Positions 55,099 to 62,644 of a stretch of 64,000 bases of DNA are shown here, piece after piece. Made by a program: the position numbers and the translations under genes. The notes beneath the pieces were generated by a model. It searched no databases, was not told the origin of the DNA, and worked only from the letters and a program-made list of their open reading frames with translations. The stretch covers positions 62,001 through 126,000 of the forward strand of contig NZ_AUBV01000001.1 of NCBI RefSeq assembly GCF_000429425.1, read 5' to 3'. The stretch's first letter is position 1. Each line of letters opens with the position of its first letter. The stretch comes from Algoriphagus mannitolivorans DSM 15301. GTDB taxonomy: Bacteria; Bacteroidota; Bacteroidia; Cytophagales; Cyclobacteriaceae.

Positions 55099-56572
55099 TT
55101 TCAAACTTTTTTGCCTGTAAAACCAATTCCATCCGCAAATGGTGCAGATTTTCCTCCAATCCTACCGGATATAAGTGGGGGTTGATGAGGCGCATATGAG
55201 CCTTGTCCAAAGATTCCAACTGTTGAGCAGCACGATCCCTGATCTCATGAAGATTCGGTCGGGTATAGACTTTTTCTCCTTTCTTAAAAATCGGCTTGAG
55301 CAAAACCTCCTCTTGGTAAAAAGCAGGCATCAGCCTTTTTCTTCTCGTAGCATCTGTCGGATCAATGATGACTACCCCTCTGGAATCTATTTCCTGATCT
55401 TCCAGATATATCATATCCGCAACAGCTTTCCCTTTGGAAAAATACCGCTTCACGTTATGATATCCGGGGATGTTGATTTTCAAGGATTGCTGGGAAACTT
55501 TCACCTTAGGCTCCCATGCCCCCTCTGAATTTTTGATTGCAGAAAGCTTGTAAACCGCTCCCAATGCAGGCTGATCATAGGCAGTCACCAATTTGGTTCC
55601 AACTCCCCAGACATTGATTTCTGCATCCTGCGATTTCAGGGAGGCAATGATGTGCTCATCCAAGTCGTTGCTTGCTACTATTTTCGCATCGGGAAAACCC
55701 GCCTCATCCAGCATCTGCCGGGCTTGGGTGGAGAAGTAAGCTAAGTCCCCGGAATCAATCCGGATACCGAGCATTTCCTTTCCTTTGCTCCGCAAAATCT
55801 CCCCCACTTTGATAGCATTTCTGACTCCGTTCAGGGTATCATAGGTGTCCACCAAAAAGACGCATTGATCTGGAAAAGCCTCTGCGTAGGCCTCAAAAGC
55901 TTCAAGCTCTGTCTCAAAGGACATGATCCAGCTATGGGCATGAGTACCCGCAACAGGTATCCCAAAAAGCTTCCCTGCCATGACATTACTGGTAGAAGCA
56001 CAGCCTCCAATGTAGGCTGCTCGGCTTGCTGCTAATGCCCCATCGATCCCTTGGGCTCTTCGAAGTCCAAATTCCAACACAGGTTCTCCCTGTGCGGCCA
56101 AATTAATTCGGGCAGCTTTGGTAGCAATCAAGGTCTGGAAGTTGATGATATTCAAAAGCGGTGTCTCCAGCAATTGGCATTGGATCAAAGGGCCTTTGAC
56201 ACGAACTAATGGCGCGTTGGGAAAAACAACAGTTCCCTCTTCAACCGCATCGATATCACAGGTAAATTCCAGATTTTCCAAGTACACCAAAAAATCCTGC
56301 TCAAACACCGGACTCCCATCCTTGTTTTTCATTTCCTGGAGGTATTCAAGATCATTTTTATCAAACCTAAAATTCCGACAGAAATCAATGACATAATCCA
56401 ATCCGGCAGCAAGGGTAAAACCTCCTTGAAATGGATGTTTTCTGAAAAAAAGGTTAAAAACAGCCTCTTGTTCTCCCTTACCCGATTTCCAGTAGGCATA
56501 GGCCATAGTCAGTTGATAAAAATCGGTCAATAAAACCAGACTGCTTTGGTAAAGATCTTTGGTGATTTTCAT
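55079..56572 (-). CDS. pncB: Nicotinate phosphoribosyltransferase
   Basis: PncB joins nicotinate with PRPP to give nicotinate mononucleotide. The 497-residue protein shows LTDFYQLTMAYAYWKSGK, FGLRRAQGIDGALAASRAAYIGG (substrate pocket), the phosphorylated histidine region GTHAHSWIMSF, and FLVDTYDTLNGV. Length fits the longer bacterial/eukaryote-type branch. It heads the minus-strand operon pncB-pncA-thioesterase, and a candidate promoter lies about 50 bases upstream. Confidence 0.96.
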   Translation of the reverse strand: MKITKDLYQSSLVLLTDFYQLTMAYAYWKSGKGEQEAVFNLFFRKHPFQGGFTLAAGLDYVIDFCRNFRFDKNDLEYLQEMKNKDGSPVFEQDFLVYLENLEFTCDIDAVEEGTVVFPNAPLVRVKGPLIQCQLLETPLLNIINFQTLIATKAARINLAAQGEPVLEFGLRRAQGIDGALAASRAAYIGGCASTSNVMAGKLFGIPVAGTHAHSWIMSFETELEAFEAYAEAFPDQCVFLVDTYDTLNGVRNAIKVGEILRSKGKEMLGIRIDSGDLAYFSTQARQMLDEAGFPDAKIVASNDLDEHIIASLKSQDAEINVWGVGTKLVTAYDQPALGAVYKLSAIKNSEGAWEPKVKVSQQSLKINIPGYHNVKRYFSKGKAVADMIYLEDQEIDSRGVVIIDPTDATRRKRLMPAFYQEEVLLKPIFKKGEKVYTRPNLHEIRDRAAQQLESLDKAHMRLINPHLYPVGLEENLHHLRMELVLQAKKFENGHQAE

Positions 56573-56618
56573 AGGGGTAAAATGACAATTTAAAGGTAAG
56601 AGGATATCCTTGCCAGAC

Positions 56619-56626
56619 CAAAAATA
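56619..56626 (-). promoter_or_regulatory. Candidate -7 element of the pncB operon promoter
   Basis: The minus strand reads TATTTTTG, an exact match to the TAnnTTTG element; no well-spaced TTG was found upstream. The start codon is about 50 bases away. Confidence 0.4.
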
Positions 56627-56853
56627 CAGCTATTTGTAGGTCAATTAAGATTGTAAAAAAGTATTCCAACTTCTCCCCACTTGAGAATATTTTTCCGCAA
56701 AATTTCCCCACACCATGCCCTCCAAAAATTTCAATGATTTACAATTTCATAAAAAATTAGACCTCAATTCGTTTATAATTCAGGCTTTATCAAACTTATG
56801 AAACTTTGGAGCCATTCTTGACCTTATTGAAATAAGATGTAACCATTTGAAAA

Positions 56854-57594
56854 ATGAAAATCAACAAAAAACTACTGACCCTGGGATTGGCTGTATCCCT
56901 TTTTTCTTTGGCTTCATGCTCAGATGAAAATGAGCCTGCTCTTGGAGAAGGCGAGGTAAAAGTTGGAATGGGGATCAAATTATCCTCAGGAAGTACTGCA
57001 GGTGCCAGACTTCAAAACACTGGATTAAACATTAAAACTGGGTTTGTCCTGATCAAAAAAATAGAACTTGAAACTGCCGGTTTGGATGCTAATGGTGCAG
57101 AATTCGAAAGGGAAATAGAGATCAAATTTCCAGAGCCAAAAAGGATTGATTTTGATGCGGTAGACAGTTCGCCAGATTTTTTCTTCAATATTCCTGCAGG
57201 AAGGTATGAGGAAATCGAGCTGGAAATGGACGTAATCGATTATAAAAATCAGCCTTCTCTTCAGCTAGAGGGCACTTTCACACGTACCAATGGATCTTCA
57301 GTACCTTTCAAGTTTGAGGTTTACGGAGACGATGATGAGGATCTGGACTTCGAATTAGAAATTGAAGCAGAGGATGATGATGATTTCTTTTTCCTAGGAG
57401 AAGACAAAAATGCAATCGCCTTGATGCAAATCAATGCGCAAGGTTGGTTTAATTCCATCACCCAAAGTCAGCTTGAAAATGCCAAACTTACCAATGGTGT
57501 ATTATTGATCAATCGAAATGTAAATGAGTCGATTTATGAAAAGGTTTTGGAAAAAATCGAAAGCTCTTTGGAGATCGAAATCAAAATGAAATAA
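56854..57594 (+). CDS. Acidic lipoprotein of unknown function
   Basis: The 246-residue product has a lipoprotein signal ending at Cys22 (LFSLASC). It then has a beta-rich body with charge patterns EREIEIKFPEPKRIDF and a very acidic central stretch (about 155-185) rich in Asp/Glu with aromatic residues (DDDDFFFLGEDKN). It resembles the DUF4382-like lipoproteins of Bacteroidota, but that is by pattern only. The acidic part could bind divalent cations. No gene partner is visible; it ends at a bidirectional terminator. Confidence 0.72.
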   Translation: MKINKKLLTLGLAVSLFSLASCSDENEPALGEGEVKVGMGIKLSSGSTAGARLQNTGLNIKTGFVLIKKIELETAGLDANGAEFEREIEIKFPEPKRIDFDAVDSSPDFFFNIPAGRYEEIELEMDVIDYKNQPSLQLEGTFTRTNGSSVPFKFEVYGDDDEDLDFELEIEAEDDDDFFFLGEDKNAIALMQINAQGWFNSITQSQLENAKLTNGVLLINRNVNESIYEKVLEKIESSLEIEIKMK

Positions 57595-57610
57595 TTCAAT
57601 CCTAAATCAT

Positions 57611-57637
57611 AAAAAGGGTGCCTTGAGCACCCTTTTT
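57611..57637. terminator. Bidirectional terminator between the acidic lipoprotein and the EamA carrier
   Basis: AAAAAGGGTGC (57611-57621) pairs with GCACCCTTTTT (57627-57637) over CTTGA; flanks are A/T-rich in both directions. Confidence 0.92.
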
Positions 57638-57653
57638 CATATATGGACTTCTT

Positions 57654-58484
57654 TTAATGCTTTACCCTGAGATTTAATAATATCCCCACCAATACTAAAG
57701 CCATTCCCAGATATGCTTCAATGGGGAAGGTTTCACCAAAGAGAAAATATCCAAATCCCAGGGCATACAACACACTCATGTAGCTCAGACTAGAAACTCG
57801 GGAAAGATTTCCTGTTTGGTAGGCGACTGTCATGAAATACTGTGCGCTTTGAGTGCAAAAGCCAATCCATAGCAACATCAGCCAATCCCAACCTGTTGGA
57901 GTCACCCAATCAAAAAACATGATGACTGAAGCAATGGGCAAGGTCACCAAAGGGAAATAAAACACAATTACCAGAGGATGTTCAGAGGTCTTGAGCTTAC
58001 GGATCATGTTATAAGCCAAACCGGCAGCCAGTCCGGAGGTCACTCCCATCACCGCACTGACAGGGTCAACTCGAGGGTCAAATCCCTGGATGATCAAGAC
58101 TCCAGCAAAGGCCATGGCGAAATACAAAAACTGAATTGGAAGCACCCGCTCCTTGATGATAAATACACCCAATAGAGTCGTGAAAATCGGAGACAAGTAT
58201 TGCATCGTCACTGCACTGGCCAAAGGAATTCTCTGAAGCGTATAGAAAAACAATATCAAGCTAATCGACCCGACCAAACCCCGGATCACCAGACTCCCCT
58301 TGTGGTTTCCAAACACATAAATCTTCTTTTTCTGAAGAAGAATAAACGTGAACACTAGGCTAAACACCGATCTAAACCACACAATCTCAATTGCAGGAAT
58401 GTGAGGTATAAACTTCACCGACACATTCATCATGGCAAAAAATACGCCTGCCAGAAGCATGGATTGGACGCTGCTAATTTTCAA
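57654..58484 (-). CDS. EamA/DMT-family transporter
   Basis: The 276-residue protein has about ten membrane helices arranged as two EamA repeats. Typical features are EIVWFRSVFSLVF in the first repeat and the hinge ASAVTMQYLSPIFTTLLGVFII, with VSSLSYMSVLYALGFGYF in the second half. This family exports or imports metabolites, often amino acids or nucleotide-sugar-like compounds; the cargo is unknown. It stands alone between a terminator and the bcp gene. Confidence 0.85.
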   Translation of the reverse strand: MKISSVQSMLLAGVFFAMMNVSVKFIPHIPAIEIVWFRSVFSLVFTFILLQKKKIYVFGNHKGSLVIRGLVGSISLILFFYTLQRIPLASAVTMQYLSPIFTTLLGVFIIKERVLPIQFLYFAMAFAGVLIIQGFDPRVDPVSAVMGVTSGLAAGLAYNMIRKLKTSEHPLVIVFYFPLVTLPIASVIMFFDWVTPTGWDWLMLLWIGFCTQSAQYFMTVAYQTGNLSRVSSLSYMSVLYALGFGYFLFGETFPIEAYLGMALVLVGILLNLRVKH

Positions 58485-58551
58485 ATTCTCGGTGTTTGGA
58501 TTTTAAAAGCCCAAAGCTAAGACTCTAAAGGGAAGAACAGTAGCACAAAAG

Positions 58552-58559
58552 TATATTTG
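58552..58559 (+). promoter_or_regulatory. Candidate -7 element of the bcp promoter
   Basis: TATATTTG is an exact TAnnTTTG match 48 bases before the bcp start codon. No good TTG element lies at the expected distance. Confidence 0.4.
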
Positions 58560-58607
58560 CAAGAAACCTTTCCGTTATCGGCTTAGTTCTACTTCAAAAA
58601 ATTAAAC

Positions 58608-59054
58608 ATGGCATTATCGAAAGGCACCAAAGCGCCAAACTTTTCTCTCCCATCCACATCAGACGAAGTTTTAAAATTGGAGCAAATGAAAGGAAAGCCG
58701 CTTATTCTTTTCTTTTACCCTAAGGATTTCACCAACAAATGTACTCAGGAAGCCTGTGAATTCAGGGATCAATTTTCAGAATTCAAAAATTTAGAAATTC
58801 CTGTTTTTGGAATTAGTCGAGATGATATCCCTACCCATAAAAAGTTCAAGAAGGCCTATAAGCTCCCTTTTGACTTGCTTTCTGATGAAGACGGATCTGT
58901 TTGCAAAGCCTTTGATGCCTTGATCCCATTGATTAAAATGCCCAAAAGAGTAACCTATCTATTGGACGAAAATCTTCGGATCGTTTCTGCTTACGAGGGT
59001 CTTTTTGAAAGCAAATCACATGTGGAAGCGATGGTCCGGCTAATCCGGAAATAA
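58608..59054 (+). CDS. bcp: Thiol peroxidase of the Bcp/PrxQ family
   Basis: The 148-residue peroxiredoxin reduces hydrogen peroxide and lipid hydroperoxides with thioredoxin-like reductants. FFYPKDFTNKCTQEACEFRD holds the peroxidatic Cys45 and the resolving Cys50 five residues later, the pattern of the BCP/PrxQ group. The family's opening GTKAPNFSLPS is present. It converges on lolD with no gap, the two stops being adjacent. Confidence 0.94.
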   Translation: MALSKGTKAPNFSLPSTSDEVLKLEQMKGKPLILFFYPKDFTNKCTQEACEFRDQFSEFKNLEIPVFGISRDDIPTHKKFKKAYKLPFDLLSDEDGSVCKAFDALIPLIKMPKRVTYLLDENLRIVSAYEGLFESKSHVEAMVRLIRK

Positions 59055-59711
59055 TCAAGCGCCTACAATTAAACCGTCTTGCATGACCACTTTCCGGTCG
59101 GCCATTTCAGCCAACTCCTGATTATGAGTCACGATTACAAATGCCTGTTGTAGTTCTTCCCGTAGCTTGAAAAAGAGTTCATGCAAGCCTTTAGCATTGG
59201 CAGAATCCAAATTACCACTGGGTTCGTCGGCAAAAACTACTGATGGATCATTGATCAATGCTCGGGCCACAGCGACCCTTTGCTGTTCCCCTCCGGAAAG
59301 TTCAGAAGGCTTATGGTCCAGACGGTGACTTACTCCCAAGATTTCAGCAAGTTCAGCAGCCCGCTTTTTAAGGATATTCTCACTCTTTCCAAAAATATAA
59401 CCCGGAATCTGGATATTCTCAGCTGCAGTAAATTCAGGGAGCAGGTTATGAAACTGAAAAATAAACCCGATTTTTTCATTTCTGAATTTTGCCAGTTGGT
59501 CCCCTTTCAAACTCAGGAGATTTTTCCCCTCCATCTCCAAACTTCCGGAATCCGGCTGATCCAAGGTCCCTAAGATATGCAAGAGGGTACTTTTCCCCGC
59601 TCCGGAGGAACCCACGATGGAAACAATTTCTGACGGAAAAATTTCGAGATCTACTCCTTTTAAAACTTCTAGGCTTCCATAGGATTTATGGATCGCTTTG
59701 GCAATCAGCAT
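59055..59711 (-). CDS. lolD: ABC transporter ATP-binding protein (LolD-like)
   Basis: The 218-residue ATPase has Walker A GSSGAGKST (34-42), the signature LSGGEQQRVAVARAL, and Walker B SVVFADEPSGNLD. The size and the ADEPSGNLD signature fit the LolD/MacB family, which powers lipoprotein release or similar membrane extraction. The LolCE-type membrane subunits are not in this window, so the exact partner is unknown. Confidence 0.88.
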   Translation of the reverse strand: MLIAKAIHKSYGSLEVLKGVDLEIFPSEIVSIVGSSGAGKSTLLHILGTLDQPDSGSLEMEGKNLLSLKGDQLAKFRNEKIGFIFQFHNLLPEFTAAENIQIPGYIFGKSENILKKRAAELAEILGVSHRLDHKPSELSGGEQQRVAVARALINDPSVVFADEPSGNLDSANAKGLHELFFKLREELQQAFVIVTHNQELAEMADRKVVMQDGLIVGA

Positions 59712-59800
59712 AGTACTATTTTTTGAGATTTTAAAAGTAAAACAAATCCCTCAAATCCAGTAGCTAAGCCGGATTTTTACCAAAAAATGGAAAAAGTCGG

Positions 59801-59832
59801 TTTGATTTATCGATGGCATCGCCTTATCTTCG
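59801..59832 (+). promoter_or_regulatory. Candidate promoter of sucC
   Basis: TTTG at 59801-59804 is followed after 20 bases by TATCTTCG at 59825-59832, a seven-of-eight match to TAnnTTTG. It would give a leader of about 105 bases. Confidence 0.5.
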
Positions 59833-59860
59833 GGCAAAAATTTCCAGAGGATGAAATCAA

Positions 59861-59904
59861 GCTTGGCCTCAAAAGCCAAAGGCTGGAAAGATAACCAGCC
59901 AAGC
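59861..59904 (+). promoter_or_regulatory. Structured leader of sucC with alternative hairpins
   Basis: TTGGC (59863-59867) can pair with GCCAA (59875-59879), and GGCTGG (59881-59886) with CCAGCC (59895-59900). Alternatively GCTTGGC (59861-59867) can pair with GCCAAGC (59898-59904), which disrupts both small hairpins. Mutually exclusive folds in a leader are a hallmark of RNA-level control. Confidence 0.4.
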
Positions 59905-59942
59905 AAGATTTCAGATGGCCTTAGAAATAAAAACACAAACTC

Positions 59943-61160
59943 ATGAATATTCACGAATATCAGGCTAAAGAAGTATTAAAAGGTTATGGAGTTAGAATTC
60001 AGGAAGGTATTGTCGCAGACAGCCCTGAAGCAGCTCATGACGCCGCAGTAAAACTTAACGCTCAGACCGGTACTTCCTGGTATGTGATCAAAGCACAAAT
60101 TCATGCAGGTGGCCGTGGAAAAGGAGAAGTAAAAGAGACTGGCTCCAGAGGGGTAGTCTTGGCGAAAAAGTTGGAGGATGTAAAAGAAAAGGCTGCTGCG
60201 ATTCTTGGTGGCACCTTGGTTACTATCCAGACTGGCGCTGAAGGAAAAAAAGTAAATAAAGTTTTGGTGGCTGAGGATGTGTATTATCCAGGAGCTTCCG
60301 AACCAAAAGAATACTACATGTCCATCCTTTTGGACAGAGCTACAGGTTCCAATGTGATCATGGCTTCTACCGAAGGTGGTATGGATATCGAAGAGGTTGC
60401 TGAAAACCATCCGGAGAAAATCATCAAAGAATGGATCGATCCTAAAGTAGGTCTTCAGGGCTTCCAGGCTAGAAAAGTAGCCTTCAAACTAGGTTTGACT
60501 GGTACTGCTCACAAGGAAATGGTAAAGTTCATCTCTGCGCTTTACAATGCCTATGTAGGAACTGATTCTGCTCAGTTTGAGATCAACCCAGTGTTGAAAA
60601 CTTCTGATGACAAAATATTGGCGGTTGACGCCAAAGTAAACATCGATGACAATGCGCTTTACAGACAGCCAAAATTGGCTGAATTGAGAGACTTGGCGGA
60701 AGAAGATCCATTGGAAGTAGAAGCTGGCAAATCTGGCTTGAACTATGTGAAATTGGACGGAAACGTAGGTTGTATGGTAAACGGCGCCGGTTTGGCGATG
60801 GCTACCATGGATATGATCAAGCTTTCCGGTGGTGAGCCTGCCAACTTCCTGGACGTAGGAGGAGGAGCTAATGCCACAACGGTAGAGGCTGGTTTCCGTA
60901 TCATCCTTCAGGATCCAAACGTAAAAGCAATCTTGATCAACGTATTCGGTGGAATCGTAAGATGTGACAGAATTGCCAACGGAGTAGTTGAAGCTTACAA
61001 GTCTATTGGCGATATTCGCGTTCCGATTATCGTAAGACTTCAGGGAACCAATGCTGAAGAAGGTGCGAAAATCATCGACGAATCAGGATTGAAAGTATTC
61101 TCCGCAATCACCTTGAAAGAAGCAGCAGAGCGCGTGAAAGCCGCTTTGGAAGCAAAATAA
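59943..61160 (+). CDS. sucC: Succinyl-CoA synthetase beta subunit
   Basis: SucC, with SucD, makes ATP or GTP from succinyl-CoA in the TCA cycle. The 405 residues begin MNIHEYQAKEVLKGYGVRI and include the ATP-grasp KAQIHAGGRGKGEV, EINPVLKTSDD, DAKVNIDDNA, and the phosphate-loop region FLDVGGGANATTV and NVFGGIVRCD. The alpha subunit gene is not next to it. A tRNA-Arg gene starts nine bases after its stop codon, so both are probably transcribed together. Confidence 0.96.
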   Translation: MNIHEYQAKEVLKGYGVRIQEGIVADSPEAAHDAAVKLNAQTGTSWYVIKAQIHAGGRGKGEVKETGSRGVVLAKKLEDVKEKAAAILGGTLVTIQTGAEGKKVNKVLVAEDVYYPGASEPKEYYMSILLDRATGSNVIMASTEGGMDIEEVAENHPEKIIKEWIDPKVGLQGFQARKVAFKLGLTGTAHKEMVKFISALYNAYVGTDSAQFEINPVLKTSDDKILAVDAKVNIDDNALYRQPKLAELRDLAEEDPLEVEAGKSGLNYVKLDGNVGCMVNGAGLAMATMDMIKLSGGEPANFLDVGGGANATTVEAGFRIILQDPNVKAILINVFGGIVRCDRIANGVVEAYKSIGDIRVPIIVRLQGTNAEEGAKIIDESGLKVFSAITLKEAAERVKAALEAK

Positions 61161-61169
61161 AGAAAGTAC

Positions 61170-61243
61170 GCAGCCGTAGTTCAACTGGATAGAATATCGG
61201 ATTTCGGCTCCGAGGGTTGAGGGTTCGAATCCTTCCGGCTGTA
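61170..61243 (+). tRNA. tRNA-Arg (UCG anticodon)
   Basis: The 74-base cloverleaf folds: acceptor GCAGCCG/CGGCTGT (terminal G-T), D-stem GTTC/GAAT, anticodon stem TCGGA/TCCGA with loop TTTCGGC (anticodon TCG at 61204-61206), and T-stem GAGGG/CCTTC. The discriminator is A and no CCA is encoded. It lies nine bases downstream of sucC. Its 3' half recurs, degraded, at 61994. Confidence 0.95.
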
Positions 61244-61343
61244 CTTAGAAAGCTCAGATGAAAGTCTGGGCTTTTTTTTATGCCTTCTCGTAAAGACGAT
61301 TAGAAACTGGAACTGGATTTAGGCCACAAAGGCGCAAAGGCAG
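61201..61343 (+). repeat. Direct repeat copy 1: tRNA-Arg 3' part, terminator and downstream tract
   Basis: From the tRNA anticodon loop to 61343, this tract is repeated with substitutions and short deletions at 61994-62123, 793 bases away. It ends in degenerate octamers resembling CACAAAGG. Confidence 0.85.
61249..61279 (+). terminator. Terminator of sucC-tRNA-Arg
   Basis: AAAGCTCAGA (61249-61258) pairs with TCTGGGCTTT (61265-61274), one G-T pair, then Ts to 61279. Confidence 0.88.
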
Positions 61344-61399
61344 CAAGAAACGGAAAAGGGGTATTTGAAAAATTCGCTCTTTCTTGAAAAGGAAGAATA

Positions 61400-61705
61400 T
61401 CAGCCTTTCATTTTTTCCGGATGTTGGCGGGTGTCGAAAAAATCAGTGATATAGACGCAATCACTCTCTACACGGTAAATAATCTTGAAATTACCTTCAA
61501 TTAATCTTCTATGTCCTTTTTCAAGGTGTTCCAAATATTCTTCAATTTGGCCCAAGTGAGGATTTGTGGTTAAACTTTCAGCTTTGTCCAATAATTGATT
61601 TCTGATCTCCAAGACCTTTTCAAGAGGAACACCCTGAACCTTCCATAAAAAACTTAAGGATTCCTCGAGGCTTTTAAATGATTGATCAGTGTAAATAATT
61701 CTCAT
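61400..61705 (-). CDS. ParE/RelE-superfamily toxin of a type II module
   Basis: The 101-residue protein has the compact beta/alpha fold of ParE/RelE toxins: MRIIYTDQSFKSLEESLSFL at the start, and the C-terminal strand pattern GHRRLIEGNFKIIYRVES followed by DFFDTRQHPEKM, typical of the ParE branch. ParE toxins inhibit gyrase and RelE toxins cut mRNA; the activity here is not determined. It overlaps the upstream antitoxin gene by four bases (ATGA). The pair sits between the two copies of a tRNA-Arg repeat. Confidence 0.9.
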   Translation of the reverse strand: MRIIYTDQSFKSLEESLSFLWKVQGVPLEKVLEIRNQLLDKAESLTTNPHLGQIEEYLEHLEKGHRRLIEGNFKIIYRVESDCVYITDFFDTRQHPEKMKG

Positions 61706-61929
61706 TGACTGAGCTTACTATCCAGTTTCTTTTCCAACTCTTTTCTGGAATAAACCCTACCGGCTTGGATATCTTCCTCAGCTTTCAATGCCCTAGTAGT
61801 AAGTTTCTCTTTAAGTACTGGATCCAAACTGGACTTAACAAGCAAAGTCTTGATCGCCTCTAATAGATGAAGGTCATTTTCCTTCTCAATTAGTCTCCTC
61901 AATTCCTGTTTAATCGCTGTTTCTCTCAT
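61702..61929 (-). CDS. Antitoxin partner of the ParE/RelE-like toxin
   Basis: The 75-residue protein starts MRETAIKQELRRLIEKEND. It is helical and highly charged, with a C-terminal RKELEKKLDSKL tail that could wrap the toxin. Gene order antitoxin-toxin and the four-base overlap are the usual design. I cannot assign it to a defined antitoxin family (it is not clearly RHH, Phd or HigA). No operator palindrome was identified upstream. Confidence 0.82.
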   Translation of the reverse strand: MRETAIKQELRRLIEKENDLHLLEAIKTLLVKSSLDPVLKEKLTTRALKAEEDIQAGRVYSRKELEKKLDSKLSQ

Positions 61930-61993
61930 GGTATTCTAAAGATAAGAATTTTAATATTCGATGCTTGTCCATGATTTATACCTAAAAAATTGA

Positions 61994-62123
61994 ATTTCCG
62001 CTCCGAGGGTTGAGGGTTCGAATCCTTCCTAGTGTACAATCAGATGAAAGTCTGGGCTTTTTTTTATGCCTTCTCGTAAAGACGATTAGAAACTGGAATT
62101 TGGCTACAAAGGCTCTTAGGCAG
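61994..62123 (+). repeat. Direct repeat copy 2: degraded tRNA-Arg 3' part and downstream tract
   Basis: The T-arm sequence is identical to the tRNA-Arg, but the anticodon loop has TCC for TCG. The acceptor end is altered (TAGTGTAC for GGCTGTAC), the terminator stem is shortened, and the next 31 bases are identical to copy 1. It cannot encode a tRNA because the 5' half is absent. Confidence 0.85.
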
Positions 62124-62644
62124 GAATGGTAAAGGGATAAGGAAACCCAATAAAAAAATCGAGCTTAATCAGCAACTATCTGAAGGATAAGGGAAAATGA
62201 ATAAAAAAAGCATTTCCTAAAAGTTGAATGGCATTTGAAAATATTCCCTCACAAAATAAACAAAGTTAACAATTCCCAATTTTTCAATCCTGAGATTTCG
62301 GTAATTAAAAACATCGAAATTATGGAAATTACTATTAGCATAAATCACCAATTATCCCTTTTAATTCTATTACTTCTACTTCTACTCAATTGGATAAAAG
62401 GAAAACCGTTCAGGAAGTTTTATAAATCACTTAGGAAATTATTCAACATTTTATTCAGCCTTCTTATTTTATTTCTTTAAGCAAATAGTCTAAATATGGG
62501 TGCAATTTCTACTTGGTTCCTTTCTAGTTCAATTGGGTGCTGATTTAATTTTTAAAACTCTCCTTCTTAAATATTCTATATTGAATTGGGTCTTTTACCC
62601 ATTCTAATGGTATAATTCCTAATTATAAATTCATCATTCCCAAT
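62124..62644. other. AT-rich stretch with no assured gene
   Basis: The region is richer in A+T than its neighbours. The only gene candidate is the 52-residue hydrophobic peptide at 62322-62480. No RNA or repeat was recognised. Confidence 0.6.
62322..62480 (+). CDS. Possible small membrane peptide
   Basis: The ATG at 62322 gives 52 residues: a hydrophobic Leu-run (LLILLLLLLL) followed by basic residues (KGKPFRKFYKSLRK) and a second hydrophobic end. Hydrophobic peptides with a basic middle occur among type I toxins and small stress proteins, but in AT-rich DNA such frames arise by chance. No ribosome-binding site or conserved context supports it. Confidence 0.2.
   Translation: MEITISINHQLSLLILLLLLLLNWIKGKPFRKFYKSLRKLFNILFSLLILFL

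Noticed and set aside
61324..61347. Octamer-like CACAAAGG repeats as a CRISPR array
   Set aside because: Units are eight bases long, degenerate and contiguous, without spacers.
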